From Phytophthora colocasiae (Eukaryota > Oomycota > Peronosporomycetes > Peronosporales > Peronosporaceae): a stretch of DNA of 64,000 nucleotides. The stretch spans positions 1 to 64,000 of the forward strand of contig JAGKQI010000065.1 in NCBI GenBank assembly GCA_018806915.1. Direction: 5' to 3'. Positions within the stretch are counted from its first letter, which is position 1; every line of letters starts with the position of its first letter. A program made the position numbers and the translations under genes. The notes under the pieces were generated by a model. The model did not search any database. It was not told where the DNA came from and worked only from the letters and a program-made list of their open reading frames with translations. Of this stretch, positions 33,320 through 44,815 are shown one piece after another.

Positions 33320-34351
33320 ATGTGCGGAACCGGCTCAGAGAGCGACGAAGACGACCGCGGTAAGCTTGTGTTCGGCTCCGAGTTCACCAAGCAAGACGAG
33401 TACGACGAGCTGGTGCAGGTCCATATTCAAGGCGATGGGAAGGCGTTGGAGGAAGAGATCGAAACCTTTGAGTCAATGACGCGTCAGCTAGACTCAGTCG
33501 CTGAGGATAAAGCCATCAACCTCGGCATCAAGTGGGACGAACACTCGTGGGATCTCGATCCAAACCGCTGCTATCCGAACAGCCCCAGAGCTACTTTCAA
33601 GTACATAATGCCTGTACGAGAAAGTCATCGCAATCGTCTTCGTGAACAACTCAAAGAAGCTGAAGACAAGCTGAAGCTAGCCGACAAGCCAGTTCGACGG
33701 CGTCTTCGTCAAGTCAGCGCGGACGACTCGAGCGACAGTGACGACGTATCGTTAGAGGGCAGCGAACGCAGGGACGCCGGCGCAGAGGACACCGAGACTC
33801 GTGAGCACGAGCACGCTGACGGCAGCGAACGCGGGGACGCCGACACTGAGGACACCGAGACTCGTGAGCACGGCAGCGAACGCAGGGACGCCGTCGCAGA
33901 GGGCAACAATCGGAAGAGGCGCCGCAGCACAGCGCAAGGTTCGCCACCGTCGAAGCGGTCGAAGCGGTCAAACCAGCACAAGCCCGAGTATTCGTGGACT
34001 TTGACCGACGATCTTTTGTGGAAGAACCAACAGGTGATCGGCAAGACTAAGCTCCGCGAGTGGTTGGCGATGCTGAAGAACCATAAGAAACAACTCCGGC
34101 GAGGCAGAGATCGAAAACTACCGCAAACGCGTCAGAGACAACGCGGACATCCCAAGGTGGCCAAACGTCCCTGCAGACCTCTGGCTGGAGTTCTTCGACA
34201 TTGCATTCCGGGACGAATATGCTCGACAAGGAGAGCAGCCGCGATATTCTTGCTGGGATGCTCAAGCGCGCGCCTGGGTCAATCCCAACATTCTACAACG
34301 CGATAAAACGCGCTGCGAGTTGACGAGAGCGAGAAGGCGGCAAGCAACTAG
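33320..34351 (+). pseudogene. Acidic NLS protein (part B), unit 5, C-terminal frameshift
   Basis: Open from the ATG at 33320 (and upstream to 33236) through the NLS and LREWLAMLK. An inserted C near 34095 then breaks the C-terminal domain, and further small losses lie near 34315. Confidence 0.65.
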
Positions 34352-34358
34352 CGGTGTT

Positions 34359-35371
34359 TTATTTACGTAGTCTAGTGGTTACTGATATGTACTTTTGTGC
34401 CGCTTCAGTCGGAAGACCACTAAGTATTGGCAGCTGCGATCCAGTAACACGACGAAGCCCTCCATCGACATCTTCTTCATTAATATGCACCTTGTGGAAC
34501 CTTGCCCCGCGAACGGTTAATTCCATAAAGTGCCAAGCCAAGAAGTTAGACACGATACCGTAGACTGGCTCTTGGAAGCTTGGATCTCTCTCGAGGTTTT
34601 CGATCAGCATGGCCTCCGTTCCAATGACCATCTGCGCGGTACCCTTGTCAAAAGTTGTCTTTTACACTCCAATCACCATGATCTTGTGGCCTCTCTTGGT
34701 TACAAGGCGATCAACGCGACCGAATGAGTTGAGAACCTCAGACTTGAAAGATACCTCCCGTCGCAGCTCTACGTTGTCGGCAGCGTCGCACTCGCGAACA
34801 ACAGCCTGCATAACCTCGTCAACCAGGCCACCTTCTCCGCCTCGTTCGATATCTCAAATGTTCTGATCCCGCTTGTACGCAGCGTGTCGCGAACGGTCAT
34901 GCGCAGCCGGTCAATTCCCTCATCTGAGAGCGCAGTTGGAGCGGGACAGAACAATGGAAGGTTGCCATTCTTGTCAAGGTAGACACGCTCGAGTTCGTCA
35001 CGCCAGATAAAATCACCGAAAGCAGACCGGTGGGCGCGCTTCTTCCCCGTGACGTTAGCTCTAGTCTTCTTCGTGGCGATCTCGTCTGACATCTTGCGGA
35101 TGTTTGCAACACGACAGCTGTGAACGCGCTGAAGAAGCTGATCCTCAAGCTTCGGACTCTCTTCTTGTTCGTTATGCTCTTCTTGATCGTCTTCGGCGTC
35201 TAATTCGTCTTCTGTGTTTTCGCCTTGATCACAAGCGTCAGCCTCAGATGTTTCCTCGACCTGGTTGGCAAGACGGCTACGCGATGCACTGGCGCGCACT
35301 TGTCTGATCCTTGCCGTGTACTCAGAGACTTTGACAAGCGTCTCCGCGGGCTCGACGTCAGGCTGGGACAT
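34359..35371 (-). pseudogene. PD-(D/E)XK-type nuclease, unit 6 copy, frameshifted
   Basis: The start at 35371 has the 15-base deletion. It keeps the CTCGCG form at the site of the 2-base deletion but has lost one base in the CAGGACC stretch (about 34828), a loss shared with unit 8. Two more shifts lie around 34650-34670, beside the ECKK codons. Confidence 0.8.
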
Positions 35372-35620
35372 GGCGCGTGGCAGTTAAGCTGTCGATGTTA
35401 TTGTAGCACGTGTCCAGCGTAAAAGAAAACTGCTAAAAGAATTGCGTTGAATTGAATACGATTCAAAAAAAAATTGCGAACGTAATTACACATTACATGT
35501 AGCTGTTATGTAACTTTACGACGGTTAGCAAAACGGGAATATGTTAGATAATTTGTCGAAGAAATGCGCAGAGAAACAGCCAAACAAATTGTTATAAAAT
35601 ATTTGCTTTTTTATTTTTGC

Positions 35621-35965
35621 TCAGATGCCCTGGCGGATTTGGCCCATGCCTGTGTCCACTGAAATCTCTCGTTCATACCAGATATGGACTATCACGCGCA
35701 TTTTAGCATATGTTTGGTTGGTACACTGAACGATCACCGACTTCGAGGCACCGTCTTCGCTCGTGAAGCGACGGCTAATATCGCAGGTGTAGTAACGATA
35801 CATCGAGTTCCATAGCCGCTGGTTGGAGTAAACCACTGCCCTGCTCTGGATTCAACCTCCGTCTACACCCATTTGAACTACTTCGCACTGGAAGCTCTCC
35901 CAGTCCATCTGGAGCCCAGATTGCCACATCGGGACTCCGCCGACTATGATTTGCAGGCCGCTGAG
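35621..35965 (-). pseudogene. Virus-type capsid C-terminal fragment, unit 6 (short)
   Basis: Two opposite single-base changes (an extra G at about 35825, a lost C at about 35858) place a short stretch in another frame. Confidence 0.5.
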
Positions 35966-36170
35966 CGCTGCGAGGCAATCCAGGTCCAAGTCAAGCAGTC
36001 AGAAGTCCGGTGGCACCTCCACGTCAAGTCCCAAGAACAAGAAGTCTGATGACTCTTCCAAGCTGAATCCCAAGAACAAGAAGTCTCAAGACTCCAAGTC
36101 GCCTAAGAGTTCTTCGGGCAAGCAACCTTCTGGTAAACTCCGGAAATCAAGTCTGGTGTCCAAGTCGTAC

Positions 36171-36300
36171 CAAGCGAAAGGATTTGTGCAGAAGTATGGG
36201 ATCGACTACACCGAGACGTTTTCGCCGGTGATCAAGTACGTCAATCTGCGAATGATCATCGCTGTGGCCAAGTTCTTCAATTGGCCCCTCGACCAACTTG
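36171..36300 (+). pseudogene. Copia reverse transcriptase fragment, unit 6 (in frame with KS segment)
   Basis: One extra C at the left edge makes this the only copy in which the KS-rich frame runs without break into the Copia frame (SYQAKGFVQKYGIDY ... NWPLDQLVGVRTAAP) and stops at a TGA at 36324. The fused ORF starts upstream in antisense capsid sequence. Confidence 0.8.
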
Positions 36301-36460
36301 TGGGAGTACGTACAGCGGCTCCGTGAGTCGAACATCTCATACGAGAACTGCGAGAAGATGACAAACCTGAATCGCCATTGTTGCCGGCCTGGATTCAAGC
36401 TGTGGCTAAGGGAAGAAGATTGCGGTCGAGGCGCTTGGCAAAGTATTCAAGCAAAGCCTC

Positions 36461-37493
36461 ATGTGCGGAACCGGCTCAGAGAGCGACGAAGACGACCGCG
36501 GTAAGCTTGTGTTCGGCTCCAAGTTCACCAAGCAAGACGAGTACGACGAGCTGGTGCAGGTCCATATTCAAGGCGATGGGAAGGCGTTGGAGGAAGAGAT
36601 CGAAACCTTTGAGTCAATGACGCGTCAGCTAGACTCAGTCGCTGAGGATAAAGCCATCAACCTCGGCATCAAGTGGGACGAACACTCGTGGGATCTCGAT
36701 CCAAACCGCTGCTATCCGAACAGCCCCAGAGCTACTTTCAAGTACATAATGCCTGTACGAGAAAGTCATCGCAATCGTCTTCGTGAACAACTCAAAGAAG
36801 CTGAAGACAAGCTGAAGCTAGCCGACAAGCCAGTTCGACGGCGTCTTCGTCAAGTCAGCGCGGACGACTCGAGCGACAGTGACGACGTATCGTTCGAGGG
36901 CAGCGAACGCAGGGACGCCGGCGCAGAGGACACCGAGACTCGTGAGCACGAGCACGCTGACGGCAGCGAACGCGGGGACGCCGACACTGAGGACACCGAG
37001 ACTCGTGAGCACGGCAGCGAACGCAGGGACGCCGTCGCAGAGGGCAACAATCGGAAGAGGCGCCGCAGCACAGCGCAAGGTTCGCCACCGTCGAAGCGGT
37101 CGAAGCGGTCAAACCAGCACAAGCCCGAGTATTCGTGGACTTTGACCGACGATCTTTTGTGGAAGAACCAACAGGTGATCGGCAAGACTAAGCTCCGCGA
37201 GTGGTTGGCGATGCTGAAGAACCCTAAGAAACAACTCGGCGAGGCAGAGATCGAAAACTACCGCAAACGCGTCAGAGACAACGCGGACATCCCAAGGTGG
37301 CCAAACGTCCCTGCAGACCTCTGGCTGGAGTTCTTCGACATTGCATTCGGGACGAATATGCTCGACAAGGAGAGCAGCCGCGATATTCTCGCTGGGATGC
37401 TCAAGCGCTCGCCTGGGTCAATCAACATTCTACAACGCGATAAAACGCGCGCTGCGAGAGTTCGACGAGAGCGAGAAGGCGGCAAGCAACTAG
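36461..37493 (+). pseudogene. Acidic NLS protein (part B), unit 6, tail frameshift
   Basis: Open from the ATG at 36461 to about 37421, where two C bases are missing (TCAATCAACATTC). The last 25 or so codons are lost and the ORF runs to 37564 through the convergent nuclease end. Most of the protein is intact. Confidence 0.65.
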
Positions 37494-37520
37494 CGGTGTT
37501 TTATTTACGTAGTCTAGTGG

Positions 37521-38511
37521 TTACGATATGTACTTTTGTGCCGCTTCAGTCGGAAGACCACTAAGTATTGACAGCAGCGATCCAGTAACACGACGAAGCC
37601 CTCCATCGACATCTTCTTCATTAATATGCACCTTGTGGAACCTTGCCCCGCGAACGGTTAATTCCATAAAGTGCCAAGCCAAGAAGTTAGACACGATACC
37701 GTAGACTGGCTCTTGGAAGCTTGGATCTCTCTCGAGGTTTTCGATCAGCATGGCCTCCGTTCCAATGACCATCTGCGCGGTACCCTTGTCAAAGTTGTCT
37801 TTTTTACACTCAATCACCATGATCTTGTGGCCTCTCTTGGTTACAAGGCGATCAACGCGACCGAATGAGTTGAGAACCTCAGACTTGAAAGATACCTCCC
37901 GTCGCAGCTCTACGTTGTCGGCAGCGTCGCACGCGAACAACAGCCTGCATAACCTCGTCAACCAGGACCACCTTCTCCGCCTCGTTCGATATCTCAAATG
38001 TTCTGATCCCGCTTGTACGCAGCGTGTCGCGAACGGTCATGCGCAGCCGGTCAATTCCCTCATCTGAGAGCGCAGTTGGAGCGGGACAGAACAATGGAAG
38101 GTTGCCATTCTTGTCAAGGTAGACACGCTCGAGTTCGTCACGCCAGATAAAATCACCGAAAGCAGACCGGTGGGCGCGCTTCTTCCCCGTGACGTTAGCT
38201 CTAGTCTTCTTCGTGGCGATCTCGTCTGACATCTTGCGGATGTTTGCAACACGACAGCTGTGAACGCGCTGAAGAAGCTGATCCTCAAGCTTCGGACTCT
38301 CTTCTTGTTCGTTATGCTCTTCTTGATCGTCTTCGGCGTCTAATTCGTCTTCTGTGTTTTCGCCTTGATCACAAGCGTCAGCCTCAGATGTTTCCTCGAC
38401 CTGGTTGGCAAGACGGCTACGCGATGCACTGGCGCGCACTTGTCTGATCCTTGCCGTGTACTCAGAGACTTTGACAAGCGTCTCCGCGGGCTCGACGTCA
38501 GGCTGGGACAT
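37521..38511 (-). pseudogene. PD-(D/E)XK-type nuclease, unit 7 copy, frameshifted
   Basis: Same two lesions as unit 5: the 15-base deletion near the start (38511) and the 2-base deletion at about 37932, which separates the N-terminal ORF from the active-site ORF (37997-37521). Confidence 0.8.
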
Positions 38512-38754
38512 GGCGCGTGGCAGTTAAGCTGTCGATGTTATTGTAGCACGTGTCCAGCGTAAAAGAAACTGCTAAAAGAATTGCGTTGAATTGAATACGA
38601 TTCAAAAAAATTGCGAACGTAATTACACATTACATGTAGCTGTTATGTAACTTTACGACGGTTAGCAAAACGGGAATATGTTAGATAATTTGTCGAAGAA
38701 ATGCGCAGAGAAACAGCCAAACAAATTGTTATAAAATAATTGCTTTTTTTTTGC

Positions 38755-39301
38755 TCAGATGCCCTGGCGGATTTGGCCCATGCCTGTGTCCACTGAAATC
38801 TCTCGTTCATACCAGATATGGGCTATCACGCGCATTTTAGCATATGTTTGGTTGGTACACTGAACGATCACCGACTTCGAGGCACCGTCTTCGCTCGTGA
38901 AGCGACGGCTGATATCGCAGGTGTAGTAACGATACATCGAGTTCCATAGCCGCTGGTTGAGTAAACCACTGCCCTGCTCTGGATTCAACCCTCCGTCTAC
39001 ACCCATTTGAACTACTTCGCACTGGAAGCTCTCCCAGTCCATCTGGAGCCCAGATTGCCACATCGGGACTCCGCCGACTATGATTTGCAGGCCGCTGAGC
39101 GCTGCGAATGGCCCCGTCCCTGACGGCTCATGCGTTGTCACAGAAACCTCAGGAGCGGTTGACAAGTTGACTAGAGTGCCTGAGCCAGCTGTTGCACCGT
39201 TCCCTGGATCCCCAATGAGCATCGGAATGAGAGTCACTCTCTTGGGGTTGACAATGCCTGGACTGATCGTCCCTGAGAACGACTGCAGCCGATCAATCTT
39301 C
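38755..39301 (-). pseudogene. Virus-type capsid C-terminal fragment, unit 7 (long)
   Basis: In frame over its whole length. The frame stays open beyond the capsid similarity to 39618, antisense to the KS-rich segment. Confidence 0.6.
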
Positions 39302-39312
39302 AGAAGAACGAT

Positions 39313-39815
39313 GTGGAGCCACCGGTCTGGGAGGCACTGGATGCTCACGTCCCGTATCCCATCAGCGAACCTGAGTCCACAGAGAATGACCCTCAGAAGG
39401 ACCCGGACTTCAAGGAGTCTGGTGAACAAGAATCTGCATCCAGCGACAGTGAGGCTGACGACGAAAAGTCGAGCGGCAACAGCGATGACTCTGACGACGA
39501 TGAGTCTGATGGTCATTCGCATGCCGGTAATAAGCGTCCACGAGACTACGAGTCCAGCGATTCTGATGACTCGGGTCCGATAATCCCCACCAAGAAATCC
39601 AAGCGGGGCAGTGTGCACGAGGCATCCAGGTCCAAGTCAAGCAGTCAGAAGTCCGGTGGCACCTCCACGTCAAGTCCCAAGAACAAGAAGTCTGATGACT
39701 CTTCCAAGCTGAATCCCAAGAACAAGAAGTCTCAAGACTCCAAGTCGCCTAAGAGTTCTTCGGGCAAGCAACCTTCTGGTAAACTCCGGAAATCAAGTCT
39801 GGTGTCCAAGTCGTA
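39313..39815 (+). pseudogene. KS-rich acidic fragment (part A), unit 7
   Basis: Same open frame as in unit 5, with the GNSDDSDDDES acidic run and a Lys to Ile change (GPIIPTKK) shared with units 8 and 9. No ATG. Confidence 0.5.
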
Positions 39816-39945
39816 CAAGCGAAAGGATTTGTGCAGAAGTATGGGATCGACTACACCGAGACGTTTTCGCCGGTGATCAAGTACGTCAATCTGCGAATGA
39901 TCATCGCTGTGGCCAAGTTCTTCAATTGGCCCCTCGACCAACTTG
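39816..39945 (+). pseudogene. Copia reverse transcriptase fragment, unit 7
   Basis: Ala variant with the full NWPLDQL end. Out of frame with part A by one base. Confidence 0.8.
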
Positions 39946-40106
39946 TGGGAGTACGTACAGCGGCTCCGTGAGTCGAACATCTCATACGAGAACTGCGAGA
40001 AGATGACAAACCTGAATCGCCATTGTTGCCGGCCTGGATTCAAGCTGTGGCTAAGGGGAAGAAGATTGCGGTCGAGGCGCTTGGCGAAGTATTCAAGCAA
40101 AGCCTC

Positions 40107-41141
40107 ATGTGCGGAACCGGCTCAGAGAGCGACGAAGACGACCGCGGTAAGCTTGTGTTCGGCTCCGAGTTCACCAAGCAAGACGAGTACGACGAGCTGG
40201 TGCAGAGTCCATATTCAAGGCGATGGGAAGGCGTTGGAGGAAGAGATCGAAACCTTTGAGTCAATGACGCGTCAGCTAGACTCAGTCGCTGAGGATAAAG
40301 CCATCAACCTCGGCATCAAGTGGGACGAACACTCGTGGGATCTCGATCCAAACCGCTGCTATCCGAACAGCCCCAGAGCTACTTTCAAGTACATAATGCC
40401 TGTACGAGAAAGTCATCGCAATCGTCTTCGTGAACAACTCAAAGAAGCTGAAGACAAGCTGAAGCTAGCCGACAAGCCAGTTCGACGGCGTCTTCGTCAA
40501 GTCAGCGCGGACGACTCGAGCGACAGTGACGACGTATCGTTCGAGGGCAGCGAACGCAGGGACGCCGGCGCAGAGGACACCGAGACTCGTGAGCACGAGC
40601 ACGCTGACGGCAGCGAACGCGGGGACGCCGACACTGAGGACACCGAGACTCGTGAGCACGGCAGCGAACGCAGGGACGCCGTCGCAGAGGGCAACAATCG
40701 GAAGAGGCGCCGCAGCACAGCGCAAGGTTCGCCACCGTCGAAGCGGTCGAAGCGGTCAAACCAGCACAAGCCCGAGTATTCGTGGACTTTGACCGACGAT
40801 CTTTTGTGGAAGAACCAACAGGTGATCGGCAAGACTAAGCTCCGCGAGTGGTTGGCGATACTGAAGAACTCTAAGAAACAACTCGGCGAGGCAGAGATCG
40901 AAAACTACCGCAAACGCGTCAGAGACAACGCGGACATCCCAAGGTGGCCAAACGTCCCTGCAGACCTCTGGCTGGAGTTCTTCGACATTGCATTCGGGAC
41001 GAATATGCTCGACAAGGAGAGCAGCCGCGATATTCTCGCTGGGATGCTCAAGCGCGCGCCTGGGTCAATCCCAACATTCTACAACGCGATAAAACGCGCG
41101 CTGCGAGAGTTGACGAGAGCGAGAAGGCGGCAAGCAACTAG
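40107..41141 (+). pseudogene. Acidic NLS protein (part B), unit 7, frameshifted at both ends
   Basis: It has the CAGAGTCC lesion of unit 4 (about 40203) and a lost C near 41110 (GAGTTGACG) close to the C-terminus. The middle (repeats, NLS, folded domain) is open. Confidence 0.65.
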
Positions 41142-41168
41142 CGGTGTTTTATTTACGTAGTCTAGTGG

Positions 41169-42158
41169 TTACGATATGTACTTTTGTGCCGCTTCAGTCG
41201 GAAGACCACTAAGTATTGACAGCAGCGATCCAGTAACACGACGAAGCCCTCCATCGACATCTTCTTCATTAATATGCACCTTGTGGAACCTTGCCCCGCG
41301 AACGGTTAATTCCATAAAGTGCCAAGCCAAGAAGTTAGACACGATACCGTAGACTGGCTCTTGGAAGCTTGGATCTCTCTCGAGGTTTTCGATCAGCATG
41401 GCCTCCGTTCCAATGACCATCTGCGCGGTACCCTTGTCAAAGTTGTCTTTTTTACACTCAATCGCCATGATCTTGTGGCCTCTCTTGGTTACAAGGCGAT
41501 CAACGCGACCGAATGAGTTGAGAACCTCAGACTTGAAAGATACCTCCCGTCGCAGCTCTACGTTGTCGGCAGCGTCGCACGCGAACAACAGCCTGCATAA
41601 CCTCGTCAACCAGGCCACCTTCTCCGCCTCGTTCGATATCTCAAATGTTCTGATCCCGCTTGTACGCAGCGTGTCGCGAACGGTCATGCGCAGCCGGTCA
41701 ATTCCCTCATCTGAGAGCGCAGTTGGAGCGGGACAGAACAATGGAAGGTTGCCATTCTTGTCAAGGTAGACACGCTCGAGTTCGTCACGCCAGATAAAAT
41801 CACCGAAAGCAGACCGGTGGGCGCGCTTCTTCCCCGTGACGTTAGCTCTAGTCTTCTTCGTGGCGATCTCGTCTGACATCTTGCGGATGTTTGCAACACG
41901 ACAGCTGTGAACGCGCTGAAGAAGCTGATCCTCAAGCTTCGGACTCTCTTCTTGTTCGTTATGCTCTTCTTGATCGTCTTCGGCGTCTAATTCGTCTTCT
42001 GTGTTTTCGCCTTGATCACAAGCGTCAGCCTCAGATGTTTCCTCGACCTGGTTGGCAAGACGGCTACGCGATGCACTGGCGCGCACTTGTCTGATCCTTG
42101 CCGTGTACTCAGAGACTTTGACAAGCGTCTCCGCGGGCTCGACGTCAGGCTGGGACAT
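41169..42158 (-). CDS. PD-(D/E)XK-type nuclease, unit 8 copy, open with local frame slip
   Basis: 329 residues. It has the 15-base deletion near the start, the 2-base deletion of the long class and the 1-base loss of unit 6. The last two together remove three bases, so 13 or so residues between them (VAWLTRLCRLLFA) differ from the reference but the active site (GRVDRLV, ECKK, TAQ) stays in frame. One Val to Ala change lies next to the catalytic Glu (MAIECKK). The changed stretch falls in the helix before the active site and may spoil folding. Confidence 0.6.
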   Translation of the reverse strand: MSQPDVEPAETLVKVSEYTARIRQVRASASRSRLANQVEETSEADACDQGENTEDELDAEDDQEEHNEQEESPKLEDQLLQRVHSCRVANIRKMSDEIATKKTRANVTGKKRAHRSAFGDFIWRDELERVYLDKNGNLPLFCPAPTALSDEGIDRLRMTVRDTLRTSGIRTFEISNEAEKVAWLTRLCRLLFACDAADNVELRREVSFKSEVLNSFGRVDRLVTKRGHKIMAIECKKDNFDKGTAQMVIGTEAMLIENLERDPSFQEPVYGIVSNFLAWHFMELTVRGARFHKVHINEEDVDGGLRRVTGSLLSILSGLPTEAAQKYIS

Positions 42159-42405
42159 GGCGCGTGGCAGTTAAGCTGTCGATGTTATTGTAGCACGTGT
42201 CCAGCGTAAAAGAAAACTGCTAAAAGAATTGCGTTGAATTGAATACGATTCAAAAAAAAATTGCGAACGTAATTACACATTACATGTAGCTGTTATGTAA
42301 CTTTACGACGGTTAGCAAAACGGGAATATGTTAGATAATTTGTCGAAGAAATGCGCAGAGAAACAGCCAAACAAATTGTTATAAAATATTTGCTTTTTTT
42401 TTTGC

Positions 42406-42950
42406 TCAGATGCCCTGGCGGACTTGGCCCATGCCTGTGTCCACTGAAATCTCTCGTTCATACCAGATATGGGCTATCACGCGCATTTTAGCATATGTTT
42501 GGTTGGTACACTGAACGATCACCGACTTCGAGGCACCGTCTTCGCTCGTGAAGCGACGGCTGATATCGCAGGTGTAGTAACGATACATCGAGTTCCATAG
42601 CCGCTGGTTGAGTAAACCACTGCCCTGCTCTGGATTCAACCCTCCGTCTACACCCATTTGAACTACTTCGCACTGGAAGCTCTCCCAGTCCATCTGGAGC
42701 CCAGATTGCCACATCGGGACTCCGCCGACTATGATTTGCAGGCCGCTGAGCGCTGCGAATGGCCCCGTCCCTGACGGCTCATGCGTTGTCACAGAAACCT
42801 CAGGAGCGGTTGACAAGTTGACTAGAGTGCCTGAGCCAGCTGTTGCACCGTTCCTGGATCCCCAATGAGCATCGGAATGAGAGTCACTCTCTTGGGGTTG
42901 ACAATGCCTGGACTGATCGTCCCTGAGAACGACTGCAGCCGATCAATCTT
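42406..42950 (-). pseudogene. Virus-type capsid C-terminal fragment, unit 8 (long)
   Basis: One C is lost in the CCGTTCCTGG stretch (about 42852), so the upstream third is out of frame with the rest. Confidence 0.55.
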
Positions 42951-42962
42951 CAGAAGAACGAT

Positions 42963-43465
42963 GTGGAGCCACCGGTCTGGGAGGCACTGGATGCTCACGT
43001 CCCGTATCCCATCAGCGAACCTGAGTCCACAGAGGATGACCCTCAGAAGGACCCGGACTTCAAGGAGTCTGGTGAACAAGAATCTGCATCCAGCGACAGT
43101 GAGGCTGACGACGAAAAGTCGAGCGGCAACAGCGATGACTCTGACGACGATGAGTCTGATGGTCATTCGCATGCCGGTAACAAGCGTCCACGAGACTACG
43201 AGTCCAGCGATTCTGATGACTCGGGTCCGATAATCCCCACCAAGAAATCCAAGCGGGGCAGTGTGCACGAGGCATCCAGGTCCAAGTCAAGCAGTCAGAA
43301 GTCCGGTGGCACCTCCACGTCAAGTCCCAAGAACAAGAAGTCTGATGACTCTTCCAAGCTGAATCCCAAGAACAAGAAGTCTCAAGACTCCAAGTCGCCT
43401 AAGAGTTCTTCGGGCAAGCAACCTTCTGGTAAACTCCGGAAATCAAGTCTGGTGTCCAAGTCGTA
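42963..43465 (+). pseudogene. KS-rich acidic fragment (part A), unit 8
   Basis: Same as unit 7 apart from single substitutions. The open frame continues to 43526, beyond the Copia border in a non-Copia frame. Confidence 0.5.
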
Positions 43466-43595
43466 CAAGCGAAAGGATTTGTGCAGAAGTATGGGATCGA
43501 CTACACCGAGACGTTTTCGCCGGTGATCAAGTACGTCAATCTGCGAATGATCATCGCTGTGGCCAAGTTCTTCAATTGGCCCCTCGACCAACTTG
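43466..43595 (+). pseudogene. Copia reverse transcriptase fragment, unit 8
   Basis: Same as unit 7. Confidence 0.8.
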
Positions 43596-43756
43596 TGGGA
43601 GTACGTACAGCGGCTCCGTGAGTCGAACATCTCATACGAGAACTGCGAGAAGATGACAAACCTGAATCGCCATTGTTGCCGGCCTGGATTCAAGCTGTGG
43701 CTAAGGGGAAGAAGATTGCGGTCGAGGCGCTTGGCGAAGTATTCAAGCAAAGCCTC

Positions 43757-44788
43757 ATGTGCGGAACCGGCTCAGAGAGCGACGAAGACGACCGCGGTAA
43801 GCTTGTGTTCGGCTCCGAGTTCACCAAGCAAGACGAGTACGACGAGCTGGTGCAGGTCCATATTCAAGGCGATGGGAAGGCGTTGGAGGAAGAGATCGAA
43901 ACCTTTGAGTCAATGACGCGTCAGCTAGACTCAGTCGCTGAGGATAAAGCCATCAACCTCGGCATCAAGTGGGACGAACACTCGTGGGATCTCGATCCAA
44001 ACCGCTGCTATCCGAACAGCCCCAGAGCTACTTTCAAGTACATAATGCCTGTACGAGAAAGTCATCGCAATCGTCTTCGTGAACAACTCAAAGAAGCTGA
44101 AGACAAGCTGAAGCTAGCCGACAAGCCAGTTCGACGGCGTCTTCGTCAAGTCAGCGCGGACGACTCGAGCGACAGTGACGACGTATCGTTAGAGGGCAGC
44201 GAACGCAGGGACGCCGGCGCAGAGGACACCGAGACTCGTGAGCACGAGCACGCTGACGGCAGCGAACGCGGGGACGCCGACACTGAGAACACCGAGACTC
44301 GTGAGCACGGCAGCGAACGCAGGGACGCCGTCGCAGAGGGCAACAATCGGAAGAGGCGCCGCAGCACAGCGCAAGGTTCGCCACCGCCGAAGCGGTCGAA
44401 GCGGTCAAACCAGCACAAGCCCGAGTATTCGTGGACTTTGACCGACGATCTTTTGTGGAAGAACCAACAGGTGATCGGCAAGACTAAGCTCCGCGAGTGG
44501 TTGGCGATACTGAAGAACCCTAAGAAACAACTCGGCGAGGCAGAGATCGAAAACTACCGCAAACGCGTCAGAGACAACGCGGACATCCCAAGGTGGCCAA
44601 ACGTCCCTGCAGACCTCTGGCTGGAGTTCTTCGACATTGCATTCGGGACGAATATGCTCGACAAGGAGAGCAGCCGCGATATTCTCGCTGGGATGCTCAA
44701 GCGCGCCTGGGTCAATCCCAACATTCTACAACGCGATAAAACGCGCGCTGCGAGAGTTGACGAGAGCGAGAAGGCGGCAAGCAACTAG
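43757..44788 (+). CDS. Acidic NLS protein (part B), unit 8, open
   Basis: 343 residues from the ATG at 43757. A 2-base loss near 44705 and a 1-base loss near 44757 cancel, so about 17 residues near the C-terminus differ from the reference (AWVNPNILQRDKTRAARV for APGSIPTFYNAIKRALREF). The repeats, NLS and most of the folded domain match unit 2. Confidence 0.6.
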   Translation: MCGTGSESDEDDRGKLVFGSEFTKQDEYDELVQVHIQGDGKALEEEIETFESMTRQLDSVAEDKAINLGIKWDEHSWDLDPNRCYPNSPRATFKYIMPVRESHRNRLREQLKEAEDKLKLADKPVRRRLRQVSADDSSDSDDVSLEGSERRDAGAEDTETREHEHADGSERGDADTENTETREHGSERRDAVAEGNNRKRRRSTAQGSPPPKRSKRSNQHKPEYSWTLTDDLLWKNQQVIGKTKLREWLAILKNPKKQLGEAEIENYRKRVRDNADIPRWPNVPADLWLEFFDIAFGTNMLDKESSRDILAGMLKRAWVNPNILQRDKTRAARVDESEKAASN

Positions 44789-44815
44789 CGGTGTTTTATT
44801 TACGTAGTCTAGTGG

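Larger units (their letters stand above)
30704..34351. repeat. Tandem array unit 5 (long, 3648 bp)
   Basis: Long class, with the 0.5 kb central block present (about 32321-32835). First unit with the 15-base in-frame deletion near the nuclease start that marks units 5 to 9. Confidence 0.92.
34352..37493. repeat. Tandem array unit 6 (short, 3142 bp)
   Basis: Short class lying between two long units. It has the 15-base nuclease deletion of its neighbours together with the 0.5 kb deletion of units 2 to 4, so it is a mosaic. Confidence 0.92.
37494..41141. repeat. Tandem array unit 7 (long, 3648 bp)
   Basis: Long class, very close to units 8 and 9. Confidence 0.92.
41142..44788. repeat. Tandem array unit 8 (long, 3647 bp)
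   Basis: Long class. Its nuclease and acidic ORF are both open because pairs of indels cancel out. Confidence 0.92.

Noticed and set aside
33709..34044. Minus-strand ORFs of 85-127 codons over the acidic repeats (seen in all units)
   Set aside because: They are antisense to the GSERRDA and EDTETREH coding repeats; the biased codons keep all frames open. No start context or independent signal.
38755..39618. A 287-codon minus-strand ORF taken as one long capsid gene
   Set aside because: Only the part up to about 39301 resembles a capsid; the upstream third is antisense to the KS-rich segment.
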